Part shown: positions 6,862 to 13,544 of the stretch, piece by piece | How positions within the stretch are numbered: position 1 is the first letter of the stretch | How the letters are laid out: the number at the start of each line of letters is the position of its first letter | Source of the DNA: CAWEHQ01 sp051001995 | GTDB taxonomy: Bacteria; Actinomycetota; Thermoleophilia; Solirubrobacterales; Thermoleophilaceae | Length of the DNA stretch: 25,064 nt | NCBI GenBank assembly: GCA_051001995.1 | Contig: JBPCMT010000231.1 | Coordinates: 1-25,064, forward strand | Direction: 5' to 3' | The notes under the pieces: generated by a model | What the model was told of the DNA's origin: nothing | Database searches by the model: none | Seen by the model: the letters and a program-made list of their open reading frames with translations, nothing else | Position numbers and translations under genes: made by a program

Positions 6862-7758
6862 GTGGCTCATGAGGTGAGCATCAAGGAGCTGCTGGAGGCC
6901 GGGGTTCACTTCGGCCATCAGACGGGGCGCTGGAACCCGCGGATGCGGCGCTACATCTTCGGCGAGCGCGGCGGCATCCACATCATCGACCTCCAGAAGA
7001 CCGCCGCGCTGCTCGTGCAGGCGCAGGAGTACGCCGCCGAGCTGGCCGGACGCGGGGGCACCCTCCTGTTCGTCGGCACCAAGAAGCAGGCTCGCGATGC
7101 GGTCAAGGAGGCCGCCGAGCGCGCGGGCATGCCGTACGTCAACCAGCGCTGGCTCGGCGGGCTGCTGACGAACTACCAGACGATCTCGAAGCGCATCAGG
7201 CGGCTGCACGAGCTCACCGAGTGGACGATCAGCGGCACGCTCGAGCTCCTTCCCACGCGCGAGCGGATCGCGGCCGAGAGCGAGCGCGACAAGCTCGAGA
7301 TGAACCTTGGCGGCGTCCGCGACATGGACCGTGTGCCCGACGCGGTGTTCATCGTGGACTTAAAGACCGAGACCATCGCGCTTCGCGAGGCCGAGCGCCT
7401 CGGCATCCCGATCATGGGGCTGGTGGACTCGAACTGCGACCCCGGGCCGCTTTCCTACGCGATCCCGGGCAACGACGACGCGATCCGCTCGTGCAAGATC
7501 ATCGTCGACGCGATCGGGGACGTCGCCGCCGAGCGAGCGACGCAGTTCCGGCTCGAGGAAGAGCAGGCGCGGCGCGAGGCAGAGGAGCAGGCGCGCAGGG
7601 AGGCGGAAGAGCAGGCGCGGCGCGAGGCAGAGGAGCAGGCGCGCAGGGAGGCAGAGGAGCAGGCGCGGCGCGAGGCGGCCGAGGCGCAGCCCGAAGGCGC
7701 GGGCGGGGAAGCGCCCCAGAGCGAGGCTTCCGGAGCGAGCCAGCAGGCCGGCCAATGA
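6862..7758 (+). CDS. rpsB: 30S ribosomal protein S2 with repeat-bearing C-terminal tail
   Basis: 298 residues. Residues 1 to about 230 are ordinary S2: EAGVHFGHQTGRWNPRM, YIFGERGGIHIIDL, LFVGTKKQA, RWLGGLLTN and the second signature VFIVDLKTE...GIPIMGLVDSNCDP. S2 binds the head/platform junction of the 30S subunit late in assembly. Residues 233-272 are five perfect copies of EEQARREA, followed by a Gly/Ser/Ala/Gln-rich end (273-298). The repeats are charged and alanine-rich, and should be helical or coiled. GTG 6862 is chosen over the ATG at 6857, because the latter reads only a few codons to a stop and the GTG has AGGGAG 6 bases upstream. The stop overlaps the tsf ATG. Confidence 0.95.
   Translation: MAHEVSIKELLEAGVHFGHQTGRWNPRMRRYIFGERGGIHIIDLQKTAALLVQAQEYAAELAGRGGTLLFVGTKKQARDAVKEAAERAGMPYVNQRWLGGLLTNYQTISKRIRRLHELTEWTISGTLELLPTRERIAAESERDKLEMNLGGVRDMDRVPDAVFIVDLKTETIALREAERLGIPIMGLVDSNCDPGPLSYAIPGNDDAIRSCKIIVDAIGDVAAERATQFRLEEEQARREAEEQARREAEEQARREAEEQARREAEEQARREAAEAQPEGAGGEAPQSEASGASQQAGQ
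7558..7677 (+). repeat. 24-bp coding minisatellite (five units) in rpsB
   Basis: Five in-frame 24-bp units encode EEQARREA. Units 1 and 3 are identical at DNA level, and 2 and 4 differ by one base. Odd and even units use different Arg codons (CGGCGC versus CGCAGG), so the real duplication unit is 48 bp. This indicates recent expansion by slippage or unequal recombination. Confidence 0.9.
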
Positions 7759-8360
7759 GCACGACGGTCACGGCCGGCGAGGTCAAGGCCCTCCGCGAGC
7801 GCACCGGCGCCGGGATGATGGACTGCAAGGCGGCGCTCCAGGAGGCCGGAGGCGACTTCGACAGGGCCGTCGAGATCCTGCGCGTCAAGGGCCAGGCGCA
7901 GGCGGCCAAGCGGGGCGAGCGCGCCGTCTCCGAGGGGGTCGTGGAGAGCTACATCCACGCAACGTCGAGGATCGGCGTGCTGGTGGAGATCGACTGCGAG
8001 ACCGACTTCGTGGCGCGCAACGACGACTTCCGCGCCTTCGCGCGCGACGTCGCGCTGCACGTCGCCGCGGCGGCGCCGCGCTACGTGGCCGAGACCGACG
8101 TCCCCGAGGCCGAGCGCGAGGCCGAGCTGCGCGTCTACGAGGAGCAGGCCGCCGACAAGCCCGAGCATGTGCGCCCGCGGGTCGCGGCGGGGCTCTTTGG
8201 GAAGTGGCTCGAGGGGGTGGTTCTGCTGAAGCAGGTGCACGTCAACGCGGATCGCCACGAGGGCAAGACGATCGAGGAGCTGCGCGCCCAGACGGCCGCG
8301 AAGACGGGCGAGAACGTCGTGATCCGGCGCTTCGCGCGCTTCGCGGTCGGGGAGGAGTAG
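7755..8360 (+). CDS. tsf: elongation factor Ts
   Basis: 201 residues, the short form of EF-Ts. It catalyses GDP/GTP exchange on EF-Tu. The N-terminal UBA-like domain carries RTGAGMMDCKAALQEAGGDFDRAVEIL, where the LRxxTGAGMMDCKKAL signature is easily recognised, and the second signature ETDFVARN is near 82-89. The C-terminal part ends with KTGENVVIRRFARF, typical of the family. The start ATG overlaps the rpsB stop (ATGA). GGAGGAG at the end of tsf (8351-8357) serves as ribosome binding site for pyrH, so the two are packed as one unit. Confidence 0.95.
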   Translation: MSTTVTAGEVKALRERTGAGMMDCKAALQEAGGDFDRAVEILRVKGQAQAAKRGERAVSEGVVESYIHATSRIGVLVEIDCETDFVARNDDFRAFARDVALHVAAAAPRYVAETDVPEAEREAELRVYEEQAADKPEHVRPRVAAGLFGKWLEGVVLLKQVHVNADRHEGKTIEELRAQTAAKTGENVVIRRFARFAVGEE

Positions 8361-8367
8361 CGCTGGG

Positions 8368-9129
8368 ATGGACGCTGCCCGCCGCGAGCCGGAGGTCGTG
8401 CCCGCGGCCGGGCGGGCGCCGGTCTTCCGTCGCATCCTGTTGAAGCTGTCCGGCGAGGCGCTGCTCGGCGAGCGCGAGCACGGCGCCGACCCCGAGCGGA
8501 TCACGGCGATCGCGACGCAGCTCCAGGCGCTCTCGGAGCGCGGCGTCGAGGCCGCGATCGTGGTCGGCGGCGGGAACATCTACCGCGGTCTCGCTGGCGC
8601 CGCCGGCGGCATGGACCGCGCGACCGGCGACTACATGGGGATGCTCGCGACCGTGCTAAACGCCCTGGCGCTCCAGGACGCCCTCGAGAAGCTGGGCGCG
8701 GACACGCGCGTGCAGTCCGCGATCACGATCTCCGAGGTCGCCGAGCCCTACATCCGCCGCCGCGCCATCCGCCACCTCGAGAAGGGCCGCGTCGTGATCT
8801 TCGCCGCCGGCACCGGAAACCCGTTCTTCACGACCGATACGGCCGCCGCCCTGCGCGCGCTCGAGATCCACGCCGAGGTGATCCTGATGGCCAAGAACGG
8901 GGTGGAGGGGGTCTTCGACGCCGACCCCGCCGAGACGCCCGACGCTCGCTTTCTGCCCGAGGTCACCCATCGGGAGGCGATCGAGCGGAGGCTTGCAGTA
9001 ATGGACTCCACCGCGCTCTCGCTCTGCATGGACAACGAGGTGCCGATCCACGTGTTCAACATGGATGACGAGCGCAACATCGAGCGGATAGTCTGCGGCG
9101 AGCGCGTCGGGACCGTTGTCTCCACCTGA
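8368..9129 (+). CDS. pyrH: UMP kinase
   Basis: 253 residues, amino-acid-kinase fold. It phosphorylates UMP to UDP with ATP, in pyrimidine nucleotide synthesis. Motifs are ILLKLSGEAL near 23-32, VVGGGNIYRG near 66-75, TGDYMGMLATVLNALALQD, IFAAGTGNPFFTTDTAAALRA, and LMAKNGVEGVFDADP. About 20 residues (MDAARREPEVV...) precede the conserved strand, a modest extension. The ATG at 8368 is placed by the GGAGGAG ribosome site 10 bases upstream, inside the tsf end. The order rpsB-tsf-pyrH-frr is nearly universal in bacteria. Confidence 0.95.
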   Translation: MDAARREPEVVPAAGRAPVFRRILLKLSGEALLGEREHGADPERITAIATQLQALSERGVEAAIVVGGGNIYRGLAGAAGGMDRATGDYMGMLATVLNALALQDALEKLGADTRVQSAITISEVAEPYIRRRAIRHLEKGRVVIFAAGTGNPFFTTDTAAALRALEIHAEVILMAKNGVEGVFDADPAETPDARFLPEVTHREAIERRLAVMDSTALSLCMDNEVPIHVFNMDDERNIERIVCGERVGTVVST

Positions 9130-9149
9130 CGGCGCCGGGGGGAGAGGCG

Positions 9150-9707
9150 TTGATCGACGAGCTCTTGCAGGACGCGGCCGAGCGCATGGCGAGGACGGTC
9201 GCGGCCACGCGCAGCGAGTTCGCCAGCGTGCGCACGGGACGCGCTTCGCCGCACCTGCTGGACCGCGTTGAGGTCGATTACTACGGCGCCAGGACGCCGC
9301 TTCGCCAGCTCGCGAACATCTCCGCCTCGGAGGCGCGCCTCTTGACGATCACGCCGTATGACAAATCGTCGATCAAGGCGGTCGAGCGCGCGATCCTCGA
9401 GTCCGACGTCGGGCTCACCCCGTCGAACGACGGGAACGTGATTCGCATCCAGATACCGGAGCTGACCGAGGAGCGCCGCCGCGAGCTAGTCAAGGTCGTC
9501 CGCGGCGTGGCCGAGAACGGCCGCGTCTCGGTGCGCAACATCCGCCGCGAGTGCATGCACGACCTCAAGGAGCTCAAGCAGGAGGGCGAGGCGGGATCGG
9601 ACGAGGAGCACCGGGCGGAGTCCGAGCTGCAGAAGCTCACCGACGCGCGCGTCAAGGAGATCGAGGACTTCCTCGCCGGCAAGGAGGAAGAGATCCTCGA
9701 GGTCTGA
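9150..9707 (+). CDS. frr: ribosome recycling factor
   Basis: 185 residues, full length. With EF-G it splits post-termination ribosomes. The start is a TTG at 9150, supported by GGAGAGG just upstream and by the family-typical opening IDELLQDAAERM. Conserved elements are FASVRTGRASPHLLDRVEVDYYG, ISASEARLLTITPYDKSSIKAVERAI, SDVGLTPSNDGNVIRIQIPELTEERR, and the helical end with QKLTDARVKEIEDFLAGKEEEIL. There is no unusual domain. Acidic insertion-like residues (EAGSDEEHRAES) replace the usual KDGxISEDE stretch but keep the length. Confidence 0.95.
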   Translation: MIDELLQDAAERMARTVAATRSEFASVRTGRASPHLLDRVEVDYYGARTPLRQLANISASEARLLTITPYDKSSIKAVERAILESDVGLTPSNDGNVIRIQIPELTEERRRELVKVVRGVAENGRVSVRNIRRECMHDLKELKQEGEAGSDEEHRAESELQKLTDARVKEIEDFLAGKEEEILEV

Positions 9708-9773
9708 TGGCCGCCCCCGCGCCTCCAATCCGGTCGGGGGAAGGTCCGCTGAGCCGGCGCACGGTGCCCGACC

Positions 9774-10436
9774 GTGCCCGCTGATCGCGTGGCGATCATC
9801 ATGGACGGGAACGCTCGCTGGGCGCGCGAGCGCGGCGTGCCGGTGCTGGCCGGGCATCGCCGCGGAGCTGACGCGCTCAAGCGGACCGTCCGTGCCGCGG
9901 TGGCGCTCGGCGTCGGCGAGCTGACCGTGTACGCGTTCTCGACCGAGAACTGGACGCGCCCGCGCGCCGAGGTCGACGGCCTGATGAGCATGTTCGCCGA
10001 CCTGATCGCCTCGGAGACGCCGGAGCTCGACGAGGAGGGGGTGCGGATGCGCTTCGTCGGCAGGCGCGAGCAGGTCTCCGAGGAGCTCCAGGAACGGATG
10101 CGGTGGGCGGAGCGCGAGACCGCCGGCAACGAGCGCATGATGCTGTTCATCGCGTTCAACTACGGCGGGCGCGCGGAGATCCTCGACGCGGCGCGGAGGT
10201 TCGAGGGCGGCGACGAGGCGGACTTCCGCAACCTGCTGTACGCGCCGGAGATGGGCGACCCGGACCTGCTGATCCGCACCAGCGGCGAGCGCCGGCTCTC
10301 TAACTTTCTCCTCTGGCAGAGCGCCTACGCGGAGCTCGTCTTCTCCGAGGCGCTCTGGCCGGACTTCGACCGCGAGCACCTGGCGTCCGCGCTCGAGGAG
10401 TTCGACGCCCGCCAGCGGCGGTTCGGGGCGCGGTAG
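9774..10436 (+). CDS. uppS: undecaprenyl (polyprenyl) diphosphate synthase, cis-prenyltransferase
   Basis: 220 residues, a little short for UppS. It condenses isopentenyl diphosphate onto an allylic primer to make the long cis-prenyl carrier of cell-wall precursors. The catalytic segment VAIIMDGNARWA carries Asp11 and Asn13 (usually DGNGRWA), followed by GHRRGADALK, VYAFSTENWTRP, FNYGGRAEIL, and the C-terminal signature PDLLIRTSGERRLSNFLLWQSAYAEL. The GTG at 9774 is the first in-frame start after a TGA at 9750. No clear ribosome binding site is seen. A near-identical out-of-frame GTGCCCG lies 10 bases upstream and stops almost immediately. Chain length is not determined by what I can see. Isoprenoid supply comes through dxr and ispG downstream. 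Confidence 0.93.
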   Translation: MPADRVAIIMDGNARWARERGVPVLAGHRRGADALKRTVRAAVALGVGELTVYAFSTENWTRPRAEVDGLMSMFADLIASETPELDEEGVRMRFVGRREQVSEELQERMRWAERETAGNERMMLFIAFNYGGRAEILDAARRFEGGDEADFRNLLYAPEMGDPDLLIRTSGERRLSNFLLWQSAYAELVFSEALWPDFDREHLASALEEFDARQRRFGAR

Positions 10437-11401
10437 TGCCTTCCGTGCGAAGCGGACGCCGGCGGTCGGGCCGTGGACGTCGCGGCGGCCGATCGGGCGA
10501 TGGGCGCTCTCCGCGGCTTGTCGGCGAGGGATACGCGCGCGAGCGAGCGGAGGAGGCGCGCGCCGAGCGCGAGCGCCGTCGCGAGGACCGTTACGGCTCG
10601 CGTGGCGAGCGGTCGGAGACAGGCCCCCGCGTGATCGCGGCTGTCCCGGCGATCGCCTTCGCGATCGTGATCGTCGTGCTCGGCGGCCCGTGGTTCGTGG
10701 CCGGTCTGTTCGCGCTCGGCGTGCTGGCGATGCACGAGCTCTACGAGCTCATGCGGCGTGCCCGGCCGATCGACCTGGCCGGGTTCATCGTGCTCGGCGC
10801 CCTGCTGGTGGCGGCGCTCACCGGCGGCCGCGAGGCGATGCTCGCGTGCCTTGCCGCGGCGTTTCCGGTGACCTTCGCGCTCGCGCTCGCCCGCCGCGGG
10901 CGCGAGAACGTGGCCTGGGGGATCGCGGCGACGCTGTTCGGAATCCTCTGGATCGGGGTCGCGCTGGCGCACGGAGTGCTGCTACGCGAGCTTCCGCACG
11001 GCGGCGCGCTGGTGGCCGACGTCATGATCGGCACCTTCATCGGCGACACCTGCGCCTACTTCGGCGGCCGCGCGTGGGGCCGCCGGCTGCTCGCGCCGAG
11101 CATCTCGCCGAACAAGACCGTCGAGGGCCTGCTGGCGGGGATCGTCGGCGGGACGCTCGCCTTCTGGGGCTTCGCCGTGGCCTACCAGGACTTCTTCCCG
11201 GGAGGCGACGCACTCCTGATCGGCCTCTGCGTGGCGCTCGCGAGTCCGCTCGGCGACCTGTTTGAGTCGCTCGTCAAGCGCGACCTCGAGGCCAAGGACA
11301 CCGGTCGCTTCTTCGGCGCGCACGGCGGGGTGCTCGACCGCCTGGACGGGGTGCTGTTCAGCGCCGTCGTGGGCTTCTACGCGAGCGTGGCGGTGCTCTG
11401 A
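10436..11401 (+). CDS. cdsA: phosphatidate cytidylyltransferase (CDP-diglyceride synthase)
   Basis: 321 residues. It makes CDP-diacylglycerol from phosphatidate and CTP at the membrane. The C-terminal signature SLVKRDLEAKDTGRFFGAHG, continuing GVLDRLD (residues 278-304), matches the CDS family pattern exactly. A second landmark is GDTCAYFGGRAWGRR...SPNKTVEG. About eight hydrophobic segments follow residue 64. The first 63 residues are an unusual, strongly Arg-rich, probably cytoplasmic and disordered extension. The GTG start shares one base with the uppS stop (TAGTG). The product feeds pgsA (20431-21066). Confidence 0.93.
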   Translation: MPSVRSGRRRSGRGRRGGRSGDGRSPRLVGEGYARERAEEARAERERRREDRYGSRGERSETGPRVIAAVPAIAFAIVIVVLGGPWFVAGLFALGVLAMHELYELMRRARPIDLAGFIVLGALLVAALTGGREAMLACLAAAFPVTFALALARRGRENVAWGIAATLFGILWIGVALAHGVLLRELPHGGALVADVMIGTFIGDTCAYFGGRAWGRRLLAPSISPNKTVEGLLAGIVGGTLAFWGFAVAYQDFFPGGDALLIGLCVALASPLGDLFESLVKRDLEAKDTGRFFGAHGGVLDRLDGVLFSAVVGFYASVAVL

Positions 11402-11429
11402 GGCACTCGCGCGGCCGGGGCCCCGGGCC

Positions 11430-11954
11430 TTAAACGCCCTGCGTGAACTCGACGACGCCCCCAGACGCCTCCTGCACGCAGCTCAGGCGGCCCTGGGCCT
11501 CGGGGACCGGCTCGCAGGAGAAGCCGGGCGGGCCTGTGCCCGGGAAGCCCGAGGCGCCCCACGCCTCGAGCGCGACCGTCGCGTCCTCGCAGGTGAGGCC
11601 GTTCGCCTCGACGTCGAAGAGCCCGTTCCCGCTGTCCGGGGTGATCACGACGTCCGGGCACGGCAGGGGGCCGGTCTCGGCGTCCTCGGCGAGCGCCTCC
11701 TCCTGCGCCTCCTCGGATGAGCCGTCGCCGGGATCGCCGTCGCCGTTGTCCGGCGCCGTCTCCGGGGGCGGCTGCGCGGTCGAGCGCTCGCCAGGTGGGG
11801 CGGGCGGCGGCGCCTGGTCGGCTTCGGTGCCCGCGGCGGGTCCCTCGCCGCCGCCGCCACAGCCGGCCAGCGCGAGCGCGGCGGCTACGGCAAGTGCGAC
11901 GAGCGGGGCGGCGAGCCGTGCCCGCGAGGCCGCGCGAGCTTCCGATCTCGGCAT
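11430..11954 (-). CDS. putative secreted lipoprotein with four-cysteine C-terminal domain
   Basis: 174 residues. It has a signal peptide with an Arg-rich n-region, a hydrophobic run and the lipobox LALAGC (Cys32), followed by a Gly-rich linker. Lipid anchoring and cleavage by LspA are therefore expected. Residues 33-96 are acidic, Pro/Gly-rich and probably disordered. Residues 97-174 form a small domain with four cysteines (99, 122, 147, 159), likely two disulfides, in the pattern FDVEANGLTCEDATVALEAW...GFSCEP...LSCVQ...GGVVEF. This resembles small secreted actinobacterial domains of unknown function. I recognise no enzyme motif. It is convergent with cdsA across only 28 bases. TAAGGT (11961-11966, reverse) lies 6 bases before the ATG and could be a -10 box or part of a ribosome site. 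Confidence 0.75.
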   Translation of the reverse strand: MPRSEARAASRARLAAPLVALAVAAALALAGCGGGGEGPAAGTEADQAPPPAPPGERSTAQPPPETAPDNGDGDPGDGSSEEAQEEALAEDAETGPLPCPDVVITPDSGNGLFDVEANGLTCEDATVALEAWGASGFPGTGPPGFSCEPVPEAQGRLSCVQEASGGVVEFTQGV

Positions 11955-12136
11955 CGGCTCACCTTAGCCAAGCCCGGCGGTATCCAGGATCGGCGCTGGC
12001 TACTTGTGGGACCCGGAGAGGGTTCTGCTCGTAACGTCAGGCGGTGGCCTGAACGCCTGGCGCGGGGGTGTGGTCGAACCGTCACATCTGAGTGCATCGG
12101 GCCGAGCTTTCGCAACGTCCTCGTCACACGACGCAT

Positions 12137-12185
12137 GACCTGGGCCGTCTTGAACACGATATGCGGGCACAAAACGACCCAGGTC
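12137..12185. promoter_or_regulatory. 8-bp inverted repeat with a 33-base interior
   Basis: GACCTGGG (12137-12144) and CCCAGGTC (12178-12185) are exact reverse complements. The interior is AT-richer than the surroundings (GAACACGATATG, CACAAAACG). It could be a long-loop RNA stem or two operator half-sites about four helical turns apart. Neither is proven. Confidence 0.35.
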
Positions 12186-12260
12186 GGAGGGTTCGCGACC
12201 GTATCGACACCTGCGTAACCGAACGCACGCAAACAACGCATGGAATTCAACGCGGCAGCC

Positions 12261-12284
12261 GGGCCGGCGCTCGAACGCCGGCCC
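12261..12284. terminator. strong GC hairpin upstream of dxr
   Basis: GGGCCGGCG (12261-12269), loop CTCGAA, CGCCGGCCC (12276-12284): a perfect 9-bp stem. There is no T-tract. It stands 86 bases before the dxr ATG and upstream of the presumed -10 box, so it would insulate dxr from upstream transcription rather than sit in its mRNA. Confidence 0.4.
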
Positions 12285-12355
12285 CCGGTATGCCAAGGGC
12301 GAAGTTCGCACGGGCCGCCCCGCGCGCGACCGCGAGGGGCGAGCGAGCGCCCTCC

Positions 12356-12361
12356 TAGACT
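12356..12361 (+). promoter_or_regulatory. TAGACT -10 box, dxr (leaderless start likely)
   Basis: TAGACT ends 9 bases before the dxr ATG at 12371. There is no Shine-Dalgarno sequence in between. The same hexamer precedes proS. No obvious -35. Confidence 0.45.
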
Positions 12362-12370
12362 TAGCCGCGC

Positions 12371-13522
12371 ATGCGAAGGGTGCTGATCCTCGGCTCAACC
12401 GGCTCGATCGGGACGCAGGCGCTCGAGGTCGTGGCCGCGAGCGCGGACCTCGAGGTGGCCGGGCTCGCCGCGAGCCGCAGCGTCGAGCCGCTGCTCGACC
12501 AGGCGTCGCGGCACGGCGTGAGCCGCGTGGCGCTGGCCGATCCCGACGCCGCGTCGCGCGCGGTGCAGCTGTGCGACGGAGGCGAGGTGCTCGGCGGCGC
12601 CGAGGGCCTCGTCGAGCTGATCACCGATACCGACTGCGACCTCGTGCTGAACGCGCTGGTGGGCTCGGCCGGGCTCGGGCCCACGATCGCCGCGCTCGGG
12701 GAGGGAATCGACCTTGCGCTCGCCAACAAGGAGAGCCTCGTGGTGGGAGGCGAGCTCGTGACGGCGCTCGCCGAGGCCACCGGCGCCCAGGTGATCCCGG
12801 TTGACTCCGAGCACTCGGCCCTCTACCAGCTGATCGCCTCCGAACGCCCGGGCACGGTCGATCGCCTCGTCCTGACGGCTTCGGGCGGGCCGTTTCGCGG
12901 CCGCACGCGGAGCGAGCTCGCCGACGTCACGCCTGACGACGCGCTCGCGCACCCGACCTGGAACATGGGCGCGAAGAACACGATCGACTCGGCGACGCTG
13001 ATGAACAAGGGGCTCGAGCTGATCGAGGCGCACCATCTGTTCGGCGTGCCCTACGACAGCATCGACGTGCTCGTTCACCCGCAGTCGATCGTCCACGCCC
13101 TCGTGCACCTAAACGACGGCGCGTCGCTCGCGCACCTCGGGCTCCCCGACATGCGCGTGCCGATCTCCTACGCGCTCCACCATCCCGAGCGAGCGGACGT
13201 CCCGCTCGAGACCCTCGACCTCGCCTCGGTCGGGCAGCTCACCTTCGAGCCGCCGGATGAGGAGACCTTCGCGTGCCTGCGCCTGGCTCGCGAGGCCGCC
13301 CGCGCCGGCGGCACCGCTCCCTGCGCGCTGAACGCCGCGAACGAGGTCGCGGTCGCGGCCTTCCTCGCGGGGCAGCTCTCGTTCACCGGCATCGCCGAGC
13401 TGATCGAGCGCGTGCTCGAGGAGACCCCGGTCGCGGCGGTCGGGCACTTCGCGGACCTCTACCGGGCCGACGCGGCCGCCCGCGAGCGAGCGGCCGAGCT
13501 GGTCGAGGTGGTGACCGTATGA
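12371..13522 (+). CDS. dxr: 1-deoxy-D-xylulose 5-phosphate reductoisomerase
   Basis: 383 residues, full length. It converts DXP to 2-C-methyl-D-erythritol 4-phosphate with NADPH, the first committed MEP-pathway step for isoprenoids. The NADPH motif GSTGSIGTQ is at 8-16, ALANKESLV at 117-124, and the metal/substrate motif VDSEHSA carries Asp145 and Glu147. TASGGPFRG, HPTWNMGAKNTIDSATLMNK, GLELIEAHHLF and VLVHPQSIVH are all intact, so the enzyme should be active and fosmidomycin-type inhibitors would bind the same pocket. The ATG start is directly at the first strand. The stop overlaps an ATG (ATGA) that now opens a 7-codon ORF rather than rseP. In many actinobacteria dxr, rseP and ispG are adjacent. 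Confidence 0.96.
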   Translation: MRRVLILGSTGSIGTQALEVVAASADLEVAGLAASRSVEPLLDQASRHGVSRVALADPDAASRAVQLCDGGEVLGGAEGLVELITDTDCDLVLNALVGSAGLGPTIAALGEGIDLALANKESLVVGGELVTALAEATGAQVIPVDSEHSALYQLIASERPGTVDRLVLTASGGPFRGRTRSELADVTPDDALAHPTWNMGAKNTIDSATLMNKGLELIEAHHLFGVPYDSIDVLVHPQSIVHALVHLNDGASLAHLGLPDMRVPISYALHHPERADVPLETLDLASVGQLTFEPPDEETFACLRLAREAARAGGTAPCALNAANEVAVAAFLAGQLSFTGIAELIERVLEETPVAAVGHFADLYRADAAARERAAELVEVVTV

Positions 13523-13544
13523 GCCGGGCCGTGACCGTATGAGC
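13511..13544 (+). repeat. 20-bp tandem duplication at the dxr/rseP junction
   Basis: GTGACCGTATGAGC occurs at 13511-13524 and again at 13531-13544. Each copy contains a Val-Thr-Val-stop ending overlapped by ATG. The first copy ends dxr. The second contains the rseP start. Between them lies a 7-codon ORF (13519-13542, MSRAVTV). Confidence 0.85.

Larger units (their letters stand above)
11955..12370. other. 416-base non-coding region between the lipoprotein gene and dxr
   Basis: Visibly less GC-rich than its surroundings and without a convincing gene. It holds an 8-bp inverted repeat with distant arms (GACCTGGG 12137-12144 and CCCAGGTC 12178-12185), a small stem CAGGCG/CGCCTG (12039-12056), a strong hairpin (12261-12284) and the dxr -10 box. 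I looked for tRNA, SRP RNA, tmRNA and RNase P signatures and found none. It could be a double promoter region or encode an unrecognised small RNA. Confidence 0.5.

Noticed and set aside
6857..6877. ATG 6857 as rpsB start
   Set aside because: It reads M-T-W-L-M-R and stops. GTG 6862 gives the conserved S2 N-terminus.
7558..7677. CRISPR-like array
   Set aside because: The repeats are contiguous, in frame and coding, with no spacers.
12006..12218. 70-codon forward open frame in the dxr upstream region
   Set aside because: No ribosome site, no recognisable motif, and composition unlike the real genes. It overlaps inverted repeats and is best read as non-coding.
12000..12240. Possible SRP RNA, RNase P RNA, tmRNA or tRNA
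   Set aside because: I looked for the SRP GGAA/AGCAG core, the RNase P P4 motifs and a GTTCGANTC T-arm with pairing stems. None fits.
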